In this document: positions 48,325 to 60,800 of the stretch, one piece after another
How positions within the stretch are numbered: position 1 is the first letter of the stretch
Layout: each line of letters begins with the position of its first letter
From: Tubiluchus corallicola
Taxonomy: Eukaryota; Priapulida; Priapulimorpha; Priapulimorphida; Tubiluchidae
NCBI GenBank assembly: GCA_030141605.1
Contig: JAQGDQ010000378.1
Coordinates: forward strand, 94,501-158,500
DNA: 64,000 bases
Reading direction: 5' to 3'
Program-made: the position numbers and the translations under genes
Notes under the pieces: generated by a model
What the model was told of the DNA's origin: nothing
Seen by the model: only the letters and a program-made list of their open reading frames with translations
The model's database searches: none

Positions 48325-49911
48325 TCAGCCATCTGCTGTAACTGGAAATACGAAATCGTGTGATCTTTTGTGAAATTTCAGTGCCTTCAGTAGGGCAAAG
48401 GTGGCACCACAAGTCTCGCAGTAAAATGGCAAGTCTGAACTATGCTTGCTGGAAAAATGCTTCACCATCATGTCTGGCCGATAAAAGGGGGCAGCGCATA
48501 TGTAGCAAATGTACGGTTTTTCCCCAGTGTGAATTCGCTGATGCGTCACCAGATGGCATTTTTCTGTAAAGTCTTTCCCACAAGTGCCGCAAGTGAATAC
48601 TCTCTTTTCCTCCGTGTGAATCTTGAAGTGTCGGTTAAGCGAGCTTTTAATGCTGAAGCTGGCTGTGCACAATGTACACTTGTAAAACTTATCTGTATCC
48701 GTGTCCGTGTTACTCAAATGATGGGGGTCATACAGAGATTCTATTTCATCTGGGTTGCCTCCAATATTATGTTGCGACTGCCTGTGATTGCACAGTTCAG
48801 ACTTGTCACGAAATGTTGCATCGCACACGTCACACTGCAGCATGTTATGCTGTTTCATGTGCGATCTTAGCAGACTTGGATGCGTGAAGTGCTGAAAGCA
48901 TATACTGCAAGTAAACTTGGAACCATGTGTCGAAGCATGCGCTCGCCTATGTATCAGCAGTGCGTTTCGGTTCTGGAACGTAGCGAGACAGATGGGACAC
49001 TTGAACTGATTTCCTCCACCATGGACAGATGCTTTGTGAACCAGCAGTGCCGCTGCTGTTGAAAATAGAGAAGTGCAGACGTCACACTTGAATTTCTTGT
49101 CCCTGCAGTGGCGCTTCAAGTGGCTGCTGAGATGATACGAATGCACAAAAGCCGCTCCGCAATACTGGCAAACGTGGGGGCGCTCACCACTGTGGATCTT
49201 AATGTGTCTATTCAGAGCATATCTCTGGGCGAATATTTTGCCACAGATTGGGCACTGATGATTACTACTGAAAATCCTCGACATTGCAAAGCTTGCAACT
49301 GTGGTGTCTGTTATGCTAGCACTGCAAGATTCGCTGCCTAATCCAACTACAGAATCCCCTTCATAGCAAGCGGCCATAAGAGTTCTACCAGATTGGTTAA
49401 TGCTTTTGCCATTGTTTGTAATACTGCCGACAGAGCAGGCTGTATTATCCACTTTTTCTTGGAAGTTTTCCTCAGACGGAGTAGTAACAACAGGATCTGT
49501 ACTACTTAATGATGTTCCCTTATGCTCCTCAGCATTGCTGCACATTGTTCCCGGGCAATTTTCAGGGGTGAAATTCTTATTCTGTTCGTTCTGGGAATGA
49601 GGGACAAGACTTTTAGATTCATAATTCTCTTTGTTCACGTGACATTCAAGAACGTCTGGAGAAACATTCTCTAAATTTCTCACATCGCAGTCACTCAAAT
49701 TTTCGCCAGCAAAAATGGGTTCAGACTTAATAAGAGCGGCAGGCAGTTCATGTGAATCTGCTGCCTGATAGAAGTCAGACTGGTCATTTCCTTGGCACAA
49801 AAGGATCTTACAGTGACGAAGCTGTGAGTGAGTTGTGAAGCTTTTTTCAGACATAAAGCATTCGCTGCATGCTGTACATTTGAAATACAAGACACTAGTG
49901 TCATTCTCCAT
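48325..49911 (-). CDS. C2H2 zinc-finger protein, 11 fingers, single coding exon
   Basis: 528 residues from the ATG at 49911, which sits in a good context (TACCATGG). The open frame extends 29 codons further upstream without another ATG. One finger lies near the N-terminus (about residues 10-34, H-x4-H spacing). An acidic/Ser-rich stretch follows, containing a sumoylation-type IKSE at about 61-64. Ten more fingers lie at about 219-519, each with Cx2C and Hx3-4H ligands intact. A HTGEKPY linker joins fingers 9 and 10 and an SGERPH linker joins fingers 2 and 3; the other linkers are irregular, so not all fingers need bind DNA in register. No KRAB, BTB, SCAN or ZAD domain is visible. Likely a nuclear DNA-binding regulator, but I cannot assign a named orthologue. 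On the minus strand a pyrimidine-rich stretch ending in AG just upstream (exon edge about 50010) implies a spliced 5'UTR. Confidence 0.9.
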   Translation of the reverse strand: MENDTSVLYFKCTACSECFMSEKSFTTHSQLRHCKILLCQGNDQSDFYQAADSHELPAALIKSEPIFAGENLSDCDVRNLENVSPDVLECHVNKENYESKSLVPHSQNEQNKNFTPENCPGTMCSNAEEHKGTSLSSTDPVVTTPSEENFQEKVDNTACSVGSITNNGKSINQSGRTLMAACYEGDSVVGLGSESCSASITDTTVASFAMSRIFSSNHQCPICGKIFAQRYALNRHIKIHSGERPHVCQYCGAAFVHSYHLSSHLKRHCRDKKFKCDVCTSLFSTAAALLVHKASVHGGGNQFKCPICLATFQNRNALLIHRRAHASTHGSKFTCSICFQHFTHPSLLRSHMKQHNMLQCDVCDATFRDKSELCNHRQSQHNIGGNPDEIESLYDPHHLSNTDTDTDKFYKCTLCTASFSIKSSLNRHFKIHTEEKRVFTCGTCGKDFTEKCHLVTHQRIHTGEKPYICYICAAPFYRPDMMVKHFSSKHSSDLPFYCETCGATFALLKALKFHKRSHDFVFPVTADG

Positions 49912-50228
49912 GGTAGACAACGAATTATGATGACTCAAAAACACTGTGAAATGCAGACAAACTGCTGAGCCGGCATTTAAATGTACTGATGTTAACACTT
50001 GATGTTAAACCTAAAATAATGGAAAAACAGTTTAGTCTATTATCAAAAATTTAATAATCATGATCACTAGAAAATGGGAAGATATTATATATACTGTTTA
50101 GCAAAATAATATATTTCCAAACTCCAAAAACCAAGCTCTCAGAGATCCGTAACATTTTACTACCGTTATTTAGCTGAGTCATACTTTAAACCCCATCACT
50201 CGCTTGTTGTACATCTTGTCCTACGGCA

Positions 50229-50310
50229 TGTAAATCAGTGGTGTAGCTAATAGGGAACAAGAGGAGCAACTGCTCCTCCTAGCACATTTTCCAAGATTGG
50301 TGTCTCTTCA
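50229..50310. mobile_element. Single transposon-like end
   Basis: CAGTGGTGTAGCTAATAGGG followed by AACAAGAGGAGCAACTGCTC looks like a hAT-type terminus with a subterminal palindrome (GAGCAACTGCTC). Partner end not found. Confidence 0.3.
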
Positions 50311-50814
50311 ACAATTTTTTAAACTCTAGTTCACTTGTATAATAAAAGTCGAATCTCTTTTTATTTTTTTATCACATAGTCTTGGAAGAATTTTCTGGAG
50401 TCATTACTTTAGTTGACTGCAGGCCTCTTGTGTTTTTGAAATGAGCGCACATTTACACAACTCATTTGTCAAGGTTGACTAAATTAACCAAGGATCAAAT
50501 TGTCCCAAATCTAATTATTGCAATATATTCTTGTCACACGTTGATACTGTCCATTGTGGCATAGATAAATGTATAATTGATTTATGAAATTTTTATTGTG
50601 TTTTAATTTTACATACAAAAGAACAATTACGTACTTCCTTTAAGGCTATATCTTGATTGTGTTTTGATTTTAGACACAAATTAAAATGTATAATCAGTGT
50701 GTTAAAATTATTTTATAAAATTTTTTATGTGCTTGCTCCATCTAACTTTAGAACCTGACTATGTCCCTGATATAAAATTTAGTTTATGAGCTCTAGTAGC
50801 TGGTGATTTCTGTC

Positions 50815-50860
50815 CAGATGGCTCAGTAGCTAGCACTTTTAGTTCAACCTTGCTCACACT
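50815..50860 (+). repeat. tRNA-like SINE head
   Basis: AGATGGCTCAGTAGCTAGCA resembles an A-box D arm; no B box follows at the expected distance. Confidence 0.35.
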
Positions 50861-51186
50861 GCTCAGTTTGAACATTTCTTTAACGAGATTAATTGAGATG
50901 TTTTGATTTATACTATTGCGGAACTTCCTCAAATGATATAAGCGGAGAAAAAACGGCTTATTAATATGGTCAATGGAATATGGAACTTAATATAGGCTTG
51001 TATTTGTGAGACTCCCAGCAAGTTAGCGGACGGAGTCAAGCAAACTAGACTGTTGTATGATGAGGAAGCTGTAGCCAACGTGTTAGTGGTGAAGCGAAGA
51101 GGTGGTAATCCACGAGGTGAGCTGCCAGCAGGTCTCGGAACTTGGTGGAATCAAACGACGGATTATATGGTATGGATCGATAACAC

Positions 51187-51210
51187 ATGGAATGGAATGG
51201 AATGGAATGA
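51187..51210. repeat. Short (GGAAT)n repeat
   Basis: About four GGAAT units, with more GGAA words to 51265. Confidence 0.7.
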
Positions 51211-51867
51211 TGTAGTTACATTTACAGTATGGAGTGATGAAACCATGGTTATGGAATGGAAATGGAACCGTGACGCAGTTAGCGCCTGGACTGGTGCTCT
51301 GACGTGGTAAACCCGGTACCGGTATGCCTGTAGCCTCGTATACACTTGTACAGTTTTGCTTTAATGATCTGTGTACAGTTTTTTCATGTGTATTATATTT
51401 GCAATTAAATGAAGCAATTGAATTTAATGCCTAGCTTATTTAGATTAACTGAGATTGTCGATCACTAATTTTTCCTAAATATTGCATCACAACAGCAACG
51501 ATGGTACACGTTAGGGAATTAACACAGAACCCATAACACGCGCTTTAGGAATATCCATGTTTCGGCTCATCACATCTTTAATTCGATGGTTAATAAAAAT
51601 TAATTTCTTTTGTGAGGTGCACTTTTGAGGCTAACTAAATAAATAGGTTCGCAATCCTGACAAAAATAATCAAGAAATATAAGTGCACCATCACAGCTTG
51701 TAAGTCACACTATATAAATCATTCAGTTTGTCATGACTTCTTTACAGTTTCCTCGTCTTTGATTACAATTTTAACTGCAATAATTCATTAACAAACATTA
51801 TAGCTCTTCTTAGTTGATATATTAACGAATTTATTGCTTGATTTATATATTTTATTTTTATTTACTA

Positions 51868-52551
51868 CAGTAAGTCCTCGCTTAATGATGTTAATGCGTT
51901 CCAGCAAAATGTGACGTTACGTGAAAAGCCACGGCTTCCATAGAAAGTAATGTAACAGAATTGGGACATGTTTCAGAAGCAAATATCAATGCTGCTTAAA
52001 CTAAATTAAATGTTTTATGAGTTTATTCATATTTAACTGCCTTCCGCTTGCTTGACAGCACCTGTCTTTCTAACCACTACTTAGCAGACTGTTTCTCTTT
52101 CATTAACCTTGAAGCCCAATGCAGTAAGTGGTTAAACACTGCATTGAGACAATTTTGCTCAGATACTTATTGCTATGGCAACAGATTGTAGCCAAAATTT
52201 CGTTGCATAAACACTTAATTTGCACGCATGTGGCTGGAGGTGTATAAATTGTAAACACATCTTGCTTGATACAAACAGCTAGCATTACATTTTAGCAGTC
52301 ATTTGGGAGGCAAAAACATATTAATTGTACAACTTTACATTACTTGTGCATTTTTAGAACAGAAAGACACAAAAAATACTCTTAATGTTTCAAATTAGGT
52401 AACAAATTTGTTAATAAAATAAAAATTGCTTTAACCAAAGTAAAAACAAATCGTTGTTAAAACGACATTAAGTGAGAAAAAGGAGTTAAATGTTCAGCGT
52501 CGTTAAAAGGAAACATCGTTAAATGAGGAGTCGTTAAGTGAGGACTCACTA
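51868..52551. mobile_element. Pogo-like non-autonomous transposon
   Basis: Left end CAGTAAGTCCTCGCTTAATG; the right end, reverse-complemented, is TAGTGAGTCCTCACTTAACG. Both are flanked by TA. Subterminal CGTTAA/TTAACG words recur at the right end. No transposase ORF; 684 bp. Confidence 0.8.
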
Positions 52552-52559
52552 TATTTCGC

Positions 52560-53166
52560 TTTTATTTTATTTATTTCTGCAGAATTCAAGGTGCATACGA
52601 TGTTCAAAATGGTCGTTCTGATCATTCAAATTGCAAAATTACACAGTAAATTCATTTGCTAGCAAAATGGGCACAAAATTTATCACAATTTTATAGTTAC
52701 ATTGTAACGGTAGCAAAAATACTCTATGAATTTTCTCCTAAATTTTTAGCCCAGAAAAAAAACTTCCGTCCACCACGTTCGATCGTGATTGATCACTACT
52801 ATCTCCTCTGATCGACGGTGTCCGGGAAAATTACTTGCAGCACAATGTGGTCACCTTACTACTCAGGCTTCCAAGTGACTAGCTTGCGCATGTGTATCTC
52901 ATTTAACATCCATTTTTAACTGTACGACTATGTAACAACTATATTCTCCGATAAAGTCTTTTTAAATTTCTAATGTTCAACCTACCCGTTACAGTAGCAT
53001 CCAGCTGCAACAAGAACAAGAAAATTTTAAGCTAATTGACAAGGCAGACATATTCAATTGTAGCGCCACCTGTGACCTGCTTGGAAATTAAAGTAAACTT
53101 AATGCACGAAAACTCAACCGTAGACTCAACTGTCCAATAAAGAAGCACGCCCTTTGTCTAAATCTA
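52560..53166. other. Spacer upstream of both flanking genes
   Basis: Contains more CpG than its surroundings (about 52760-52830). The 5' exon of the zinc-finger gene could lie here on the minus strand, but no exon can be supported. Confidence 0.3.
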
Positions 53167-53169
53167 GGC

Positions 53170-54330
53170 GTAGGAGTGAGCATACTCTACCAGAAAACAA
53201 ATTCGAATCAAATCGAATTTGCGACTTTCGAATTCGAACCGCATCGAATTTCAGTATTTCGAATTCGAATGCACCCATGTTAAATACAATTTGTCCAAAT
53301 CACATCTAAACTTACTCTTTATTATTCTTCAGTCTCTCCTTATTTAAATTATGTTAGTTCCCTTTGTGGAGCTACGTACATGAAAAATCTTCACCCTTTG
53401 CATTGTCTTCAAAAAAATTTCTTCGTTTATATTTCGATTAAATAAATTCATTCCAGTATTTAACTCTTTCTTAATACAACGTAATATCTTGTCTATTTAT
53501 AACATACTGTTTCATAATATTGCACATTTTTATGTATAAAACATATGGCAAATTATTACCCAAGTTCTTCAAAAATCCTATCAAAGTGAATGCAAGATTT
53601 CATAATACACACTTTAATCAATACTTTCTTCCATAGTGTCTGCACAAATGTCCCTAAATATTTCATTTCTTTTACTGAGCCATTAATTTGGAACTATCTA
53701 CCTAATTATATAAAATTGGAACATAGTATTTACAAAAGCCCCAAACTCTTTATTATGGACCATACTACAAACATTTATAATCTGCGATGTTTCATATCAC
53801 ACCCAAAGAAGATTAAGAATGGACTGCACTCTATAACAAGAAGAAGTAAAAGAAACTTTGTAGGTGGATGGACATAACCCGACTCCTCTCAACATACGTA
53901 GTTGTGTGCCTTGCTGATTTATTTACATTTATTACTTTCTTAGCTCTTGCGAATCTAATTTTTTTACTTTTTTATTTTTATTTTTTCTCTCACTTTTATA
54001 ATTATTGCATTTTTCATATCCTTTCATTTTTCATACTCCCTTTCTTCCCATTAACCACTTTTTACTCTTACACCTACACTTTTGTTTCTATTTGCCATAT
54101 TGGGCCTGATCTTTACAAGTTTTTTTTTGGACAGCCCCAATAATCCATTAATCAATTTTATTATTTATATGCTCGCTTCTTTTAATTCGGTATTTTGTGT
54201 TTTCACCATATTTATGTATTATTTTCTAAATGGCTAATGGAATAAAAAGAAACTAAAATTAACTAAACTAAAAAAACCCGTTCGTCAAATTCGTTTCGAA
54301 CGTTCGATGCTCATCCCTATTAATAAGCAC
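53170..54330. mobile_element. hAT-like element carrying a nested LINE
   Basis: Left end TAGGAGTGAGCATACTC followed by repeated ATTCGAATC words. The right end, reverse-complemented, is TAGGGATGAGCATCGAACG followed by TTCGAAACGAATTTG. The subterminal TTCGAA words match the MITE at 47586. The middle is occupied by LINE sequence. Confidence 0.55.
53330..54285 (+). mobile_element. 3' end of a non-LTR retrotransposon (LINE)
   Basis: Across two frames it encodes the C-terminal part of a LINE reverse transcriptase: SSLCGATYMKNLHPLHCLQK, then SFTEPLIWNYLPNYIK (the usual P-IWN-LP-IK block), then a hydrophobic tail. It ends in GGAATAAAAAGAAACTAAAA followed by A-rich sequence. It is flanked by the halves of the hAT-like element, so it inserted later. 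Confidence 0.75.
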
Positions 54331-54870
54331 TTACTTCATTAAATTGTTTGTTTTGAATTAGATGTTTTAATGAAACCTAACTGAATTTAACTTGAAATTG
54401 TAGCAACGACAGAACGCGTCCGAGAAGAATTGCCATATTGAGAGAGCGTTTGTTCCACCAAAATATGGTAAAATTTTGTAAAATTAAAAACATTTGTTAT
54501 AAATCACCCGTGCGTTGTCCACTAACTAGGGTGGATGATCCTTCTGTCTAAAACATAGTTGCTGAAAATGGTAGTCAGTCATTGCTACAAGAGAAGTTGT
54601 CTTTTTATACTTGCCTGAACAAGGTGGGCAGCTATAAAATTATTGCCAAATATTAGTTCGCGTGCGTGTGTGTGGTGTCTGTCTGTTTGTCACTAGGTTT
54701 CTTATTTAAGACAATGTCTATAGCTTGAGTGTAGGTTTTAGTCAGGATATTACTGTACAGACATTTTAGATTTTGTCAGTGATATATTCTTCAAATAGTG
54801 GCCAATGGTTATTTTGTTTTTTCTGTAGGCCTAGTTTGTGCTCTACGGTGTGAAGTAGTTTTCTGTAAAG

Positions 54871-57800
54871 ATGAGCATTCATGCGTATGAGCTAGTACCT
54901 GTCATTGAGAGCCTAGGTGAGTCTCCTGTACCGCCTCTTCATGGCAATACGAAGACAAAACAGTCAAAGTCACAGGTAAATTTTAATCAGAGTACTATAG
55001 CATGATTAAGTTTGTCATGCAACATGTTATATTTAGGTAATGTAATATCTATTGATTTATTTATGTTATTTTGTTTATTTTATTTTATACTATTTTATTA
55101 AAAAGTATAATCTAATAATTTTTAGCGGTGCTTGTCTACTTTCTTAGTACAAATTGATGCGTAAACTTATTTAACTTAAGTCTGATTGCCTGTCTAATTA
55201 ATTCTGCTGCTGTATTGTATGTGCTGATTTTAAAATTAATCTTGTATATTTGTATCGTGTGCAATAAGTTTTCACTTGATGATGATCATTTTTTGCAAAA
55301 TGCTTTGGGGTAAATGAAGCCATACTTTCAAAAGAAATAATGTATAAATATGTTGTCTGGCATTTCACTTAAGAGTCAGTCTATGTTTGGCTTCCTAATT
55401 ACATTTTCTTCAGTTATACACCATATGTTTTTGTAATTTTACCGCAGTTACTATAGACAAATTTTGCATGAAATTACTAGCAACTTTCCGTAGCTGTTCC
55501 AAATTATTTTCCGCAGTTTTTCATACAGTGTAATAGCAGTACATACAAGCAGTGCTTTTTGTCATACAAATGCAATGCAATCATAACCAGAACATTTTTA
55601 TGTGAGATTCACCATAAAAATGAAACATGTCAACTTCATCAAGAATTCTATAATTTATTTAGGTTTAATATTATAACTGTTAATATTAGTAATCTTACCT
55701 CATCAACTTTCACATACAGTAGTCACCACTTAATAGACTCACGGTTAATAGACTCCATCTCTTAATTAACTCAAAAACGTCTGGCTTCGATTCTATTCAA
55801 ATATACATAAAAACTATCGGTAATTGACTCAAATAACTTCGCTTAATTGACTCAACATTTTTCCTTCACTTACTTAAAATAAGATATTTTTTATGTGCCC
55901 AAACAGCCTTTCCTACTTTTATGTCATCTTTACTTCCCTTTTGTGCATTATACATGTAGAAACAATCATGTTAAGTACCGTTTTGTTGGTAAACAGGTAC
56001 GTTTATCTTGGGCTAATAGGCTAGCGTAGCCGTTTTGCTTTGAATTTGTTACCCGCTCGCTCCTCTGCAATTAACCTCATTACCCAAACAATTTCTGGAA
56101 GCTAAACTTGCCTAGCGGTTTCCTTTTCATGGTCTAGTTGCAAATCACACTTTCAGGCTTAATGAATTAACAGTCAAAGATGTACAGTATAATCAGCCTG
56201 TATTCCTTTTGACTTACAAGTGTAAACATCGTACAGCAAATAAGAGGAATGTAAGTGAACAGACGATTCAGCTCTGTTTTAGTCACGCACAACAACAGAT
56301 TTTCAACGTTTTTACAATTACGAGAACTTTGTGGGCCAACTTCTTCACGAGAAAATGAAGCAGCTAACTTTGAAGGAATTTTTGTAATTTTTGCAAATAA
56401 ATAGACTTGTGTGATTTGAAACAGTACACTTTAATTTATTGTTAATTCATTTACATAAATTAATATTTTAAAATGTTTTTTTTTTCTAATTTTTAACTAC
56501 ACAAAGGAATATAGGCATTACTTTGTTTCTAAAATTGATTAAAAGCCTTTGCAGTGCATAATAAGCTGATGACTCATACTTCTATAGCAGTAATAATACA
56601 CCTATTGGTTAATAGGTTCAATCAATTGGGTCAAAACACGTCGGTCCCAAAATGAGTCTATTAAGTGGCGACTACTGTATTTGGTATTAAATCTGTAACT
56701 AAACATGATCAAATTGTTATTATATTTCACGTAGGGTACACAATTAATGCAACCAAAAGATTCTGTCATAGAAATTAGTCAAAATTCAGAACTTTAGCAA
56801 TACTTTGTTTAAAAATCTGCTACCTTATCTAGAGTATAACTGTAAATTTTCTATGATGCTTAATTATCAATTCTATGCATACCGTATTTTGTAATTTTCT
56901 ATGTATGTACAAGCCTGGGGAACAAATCAGTTTTCATAGGCTATTCACTTTAGCTTTACAATATGATGAAATAAAAAATACATTCATAAAGAATTTAGAC
57001 GTTTATAGTCAGGTGGGAAAGCTGCATAATTTCATCTTCATAAAAGGTGTGTTTATTTGTATGTAAGAATGTTTGTTATGTATTATATTTTGTTATTTTC
57101 AGTTGGAATGCTTGGAGTCGAGTGGTAACCACATATATATCGGAACTAGTGACGGGTAGGTTAACTATTAGAAAATGTCGATTTCTGTTTTAGGTAAATT
57201 AATTTGTTTTTGTCACTACGCAAAATCATACTGTTGCAAAATAAAAACACTTAATCTTGATGACTGTAGTGGGATTTCAAGGTAACTAGATTTGCTGTAA
57301 AAAGGCAGTTTCCTATCCTTATTATGGAATTATTTTATCTACCAATTAATGCTGTTAATGCAATACGACTAACCAGATGACAGTCAATTAAAATTAGCTT
57401 TCAAAGAAGCACTGCAGAAAGAAAAGAAACTACAAGGCTGACAGCTGCTGACTTAAATCAATTTCATCCGAAAAGATCGTATCGAACATGGTATCTTATT
57501 TAGATATCAAAAATACAAAGACAGGTTGCTGGTGACAGAGCAGCATGGTCAGAAGTGACTGCAAGGGTCATGTCAAAGGATGTGTGACTTCAGAGATGAT
57601 GATGATAATGCAATTCAAATTAATGTTCTTGTTGCAAAAGTTGAATAATGTATCTTCACGTAATGTGTTGGTTTGAAACAATATTTTTACTAATTCTTTT
57701 GCGAACGTTCCTCGCTTTTTGCATGTATATGTTCTGGTTCTCAGTAGTTTATTTGATATGACAAGCACAGTGACCGTAATATGTTGCCATTGATATTGTA

Positions 57801-60800
57801 TAAATATGTGCTGCCCCAATCTCCTATAGTTTATTTTTTACATTTAATCCTTGCAAAGATGTATTGCTTTTCTGAGTGCTGTAACTATTTAATAGATTGA
57901 CTTGCTAATTGTCTTACTTACTTATTGTGTAGCTGCGTGTTCGACTTCAGTTTTGTTGAGAAGAAGCGGGAAGGCCAGATTTTCTACGAATGCCGCAAAG
58001 AAAGGCAAAAATTATTTGCACAGGTAATTATTTATTAATAGTTATTTTTAGTTCTCAGTCCTTTAGTGGTATATTATCATATGTATTGAATACTCTATTG
58101 TGTGGAAAACATAGAGTAATTTAGATGTATTTATAAAGATCTCAGTTTCCCAATAATAATAACTTAAAATAACTTAAATATATTTTGCTTCAGTTATAAT
58201 GCAAAATGTCACTCATTGATTTTTGGAATCAGACCTTCTGTAGTTTCTAGAGTTGGTTACAGAGATGTTACCGGAACGAAAATAAAAAAATGAAGTAGTA
58301 TTAGTAAATAGCTGACCTTCTTTTTTCTCCTAGAAGTTAAAAACCGCTGAAAAAATCATGGCTAAAATAGTTCAACAAAATTAAAAATATCATTTATTTA
58401 AGTTTTTGTACTATTTTTAGTACTTAGCATGCTTTTTACTGCAACGTGGTTTGTCCTCAATGCTGACGACTGAGAAGCTTTAAGATCTCCAGGCACAATC
58501 ACCCGAAATGACAAAGCGTCATTTGAATAAAACCAAGTTTAATTTTATAATTAATGAGATATAGATAAGAAAATATTTACAACATTAAATTTGTTAATTT
58601 TTTTGAAGCATCATGATCTTTAACTACAAACATTGTTCTACGTTTTGGTTAAGATTTTTGCCTAACTACCTCATCAAGTTTGTGCTAGAGCAAATAAAAT
58701 CAAATAAGCAAATACAAAGTATTTTACTTATTTCAGAATTTTGTTGTTTTCAGTTTTAATAGTAGTTGGTTTTGCAAAAATGCTTTCTCTTCAATTTTAT
58801 TTTGGTATCGGTTTCCTATGTTTTATAAATTTCGGTTTCAGTATGTAATCTCAATTTCGGTAGCATCCCCGGTTGACTGTGCTCTATACTTGCACGTTTT
58901 AATGTCTTACAAACATTATTTCAGAGGAGACCCATAGACTTGCTCAAAACTGCCTCGGCTCTGGACAGAATTCTAGTGCTCACAGATGCAACCGTATCCA
59001 TGTTGAGTATGATCGACTTGGAGGTGATTTATAATCCCTTTTCACATTAATAAAACTGTTGCATGTTCTGCAAAATTTCTGATTGACTGCCGGAAGAGAA
59101 CCGTTTATTTCTAGTTTACGAACGTAACTGGTTATGAAGAACAGGAGTGGTTTCATTCGTTTCTGACCCAGACATTGGCTTCCTTTTCTAGTTTACGTAG
59201 TGAGGTGTATTTATGCAAAGTAATTTGCTGTAACTGTGTGTTAGTGCATCACTTTTCTGTTAAGCTCATGATCGAAAGCTTGTGTACAACAGGGACATAA
59301 GTCTAAGTCCAACAGTTGCCAATCATGCTCCAAAAGTTCCCCAAGTAGTCGTAAAGCATTTGCGGTTGTCCAGCTTTCTTGCCAAAAAGTTTCTGGCTTT
59401 GGCAAATTTTTTTATAAAGTTTAGAGTTTGTCGTTGGAGTCGCAAAAACTTGTGACGTCGCCAAAAGTTCTCCAAATTGTTGTAAAGTTGTCTGTGCTAA
59501 ACCTGCGCAAATATGTGATGTTCATCAACAATTTCAAAAGCTACAAAAACTTGGAGAACATTTTAAGACGCTTTTGAGAATGCTGCGACGACCTTACGAC
59601 TGTCTTTCAACATTTTGGTGACATTTTGGAGAACGTCGGTTGGCCCGCACTTCTTTCCTTGAAAATTTCCGGAAGTGATCACAAAAATACTCGTGCGAGT
59701 CATACAACAATTTGCCATGTCACATCTGACCCACAGAAGTCGCCAAACATGTGCAAACTTATGCAATTTTCTGCAAGAAAAGGGTGACAATCACACAAAA
59801 TTATTTAGAACTTTGCTCTATTGTTTTGCGACAAAACACAGTCATAGAAATGTTTTGGTGACTGTTCTACTTGGAAATTTTTTGAACATAGGAAAAAAAT
59901 TCACGGCCCCTTGATAATTTGGCTTTATTATTACTTAGTTTTGTTGATTACTGTAGCTGTATTAATTTTTCATTGTTTGATTATTTGATCTGATGCAGGG
60001 GGTGCCATCAGCAGGCAGAATAAAAGGAGTTGCCTGGTTGTGCCTGAATGAAAATCCAGATGCAAATAATCCTTTCAGCGTACAGGTAAGATAATTACTA
60101 TTTGCCATTTAAGGAGCAAACAATAAATGTTAATAACTAATAACTTTAGCTTATCCTCATAAGGTACGAGGAACATCTGGGTGGTCACAATGCATACTTA
60201 GCAACAAAAGTTAAGTGCTAATCAACAGATGGATAAGTAAACAGCTTATTGCTGTTGGTCAGTTTCAGCCGCCTGCTTATTTCTTGAAGGAAGATGTTTA
60301 CAACTTTGCACATGGCTGAGGCACTTCTGTTGGTTCACTTGTTCGTTTTAGAGACTTATCCTTGATAATAGGTGATCTATTTTTCGCAGACGCATTACTA
60401 CTCTTTGGGCACATACAAATTTTAATTGGTTGAAGGAAAAATACTGAATCAGTTATGCGGAGTTATTTGAGTCAATTACTGACAATTTTTATGTACATTT
60501 GAACAGATGTGACCCGTATCAGACAGTTTTGAGTCAATTAAGCGATTGAGTCCATTAACCACGAGTCTATTAAGCAGCGCTTATTAATTGTGCAAACTAT
60601 TTGCAGGAGAAAAAAGGTTTATATTCACGAAAATCTCTGTGTTGTGCATTCGAGCAAATTCATTTGCTGTAATTTGGTTTTTAGATATGTGTAGCAATGA
60701 AAAAGAAAACACTTCAGCTTTATGTAGCGACGGAAGACAAGATAATTCACGAACGTGATATAATTTTGCCCGACTTTCCGATAAGTTTGGTAGGTCATTA

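Noticed and set aside
48360-49600. Plus-strand open frames across the zinc-finger region
   Set aside because: Antisense shadows of the C2H2 gene; the minus strand carries all Cys/His ligands.
49912-49998. Upstream start for the zinc-finger protein (29 extra residues)
   Set aside because: No ATG in that extension; it would need a GTG start, while the ATG at 49911 has a strong context.
52169-52182. X-box-like ATTGCTATGGCAAC
   Set aside because: Imperfect match and inside a transposon, so no reason to link it to a neighbouring gene.
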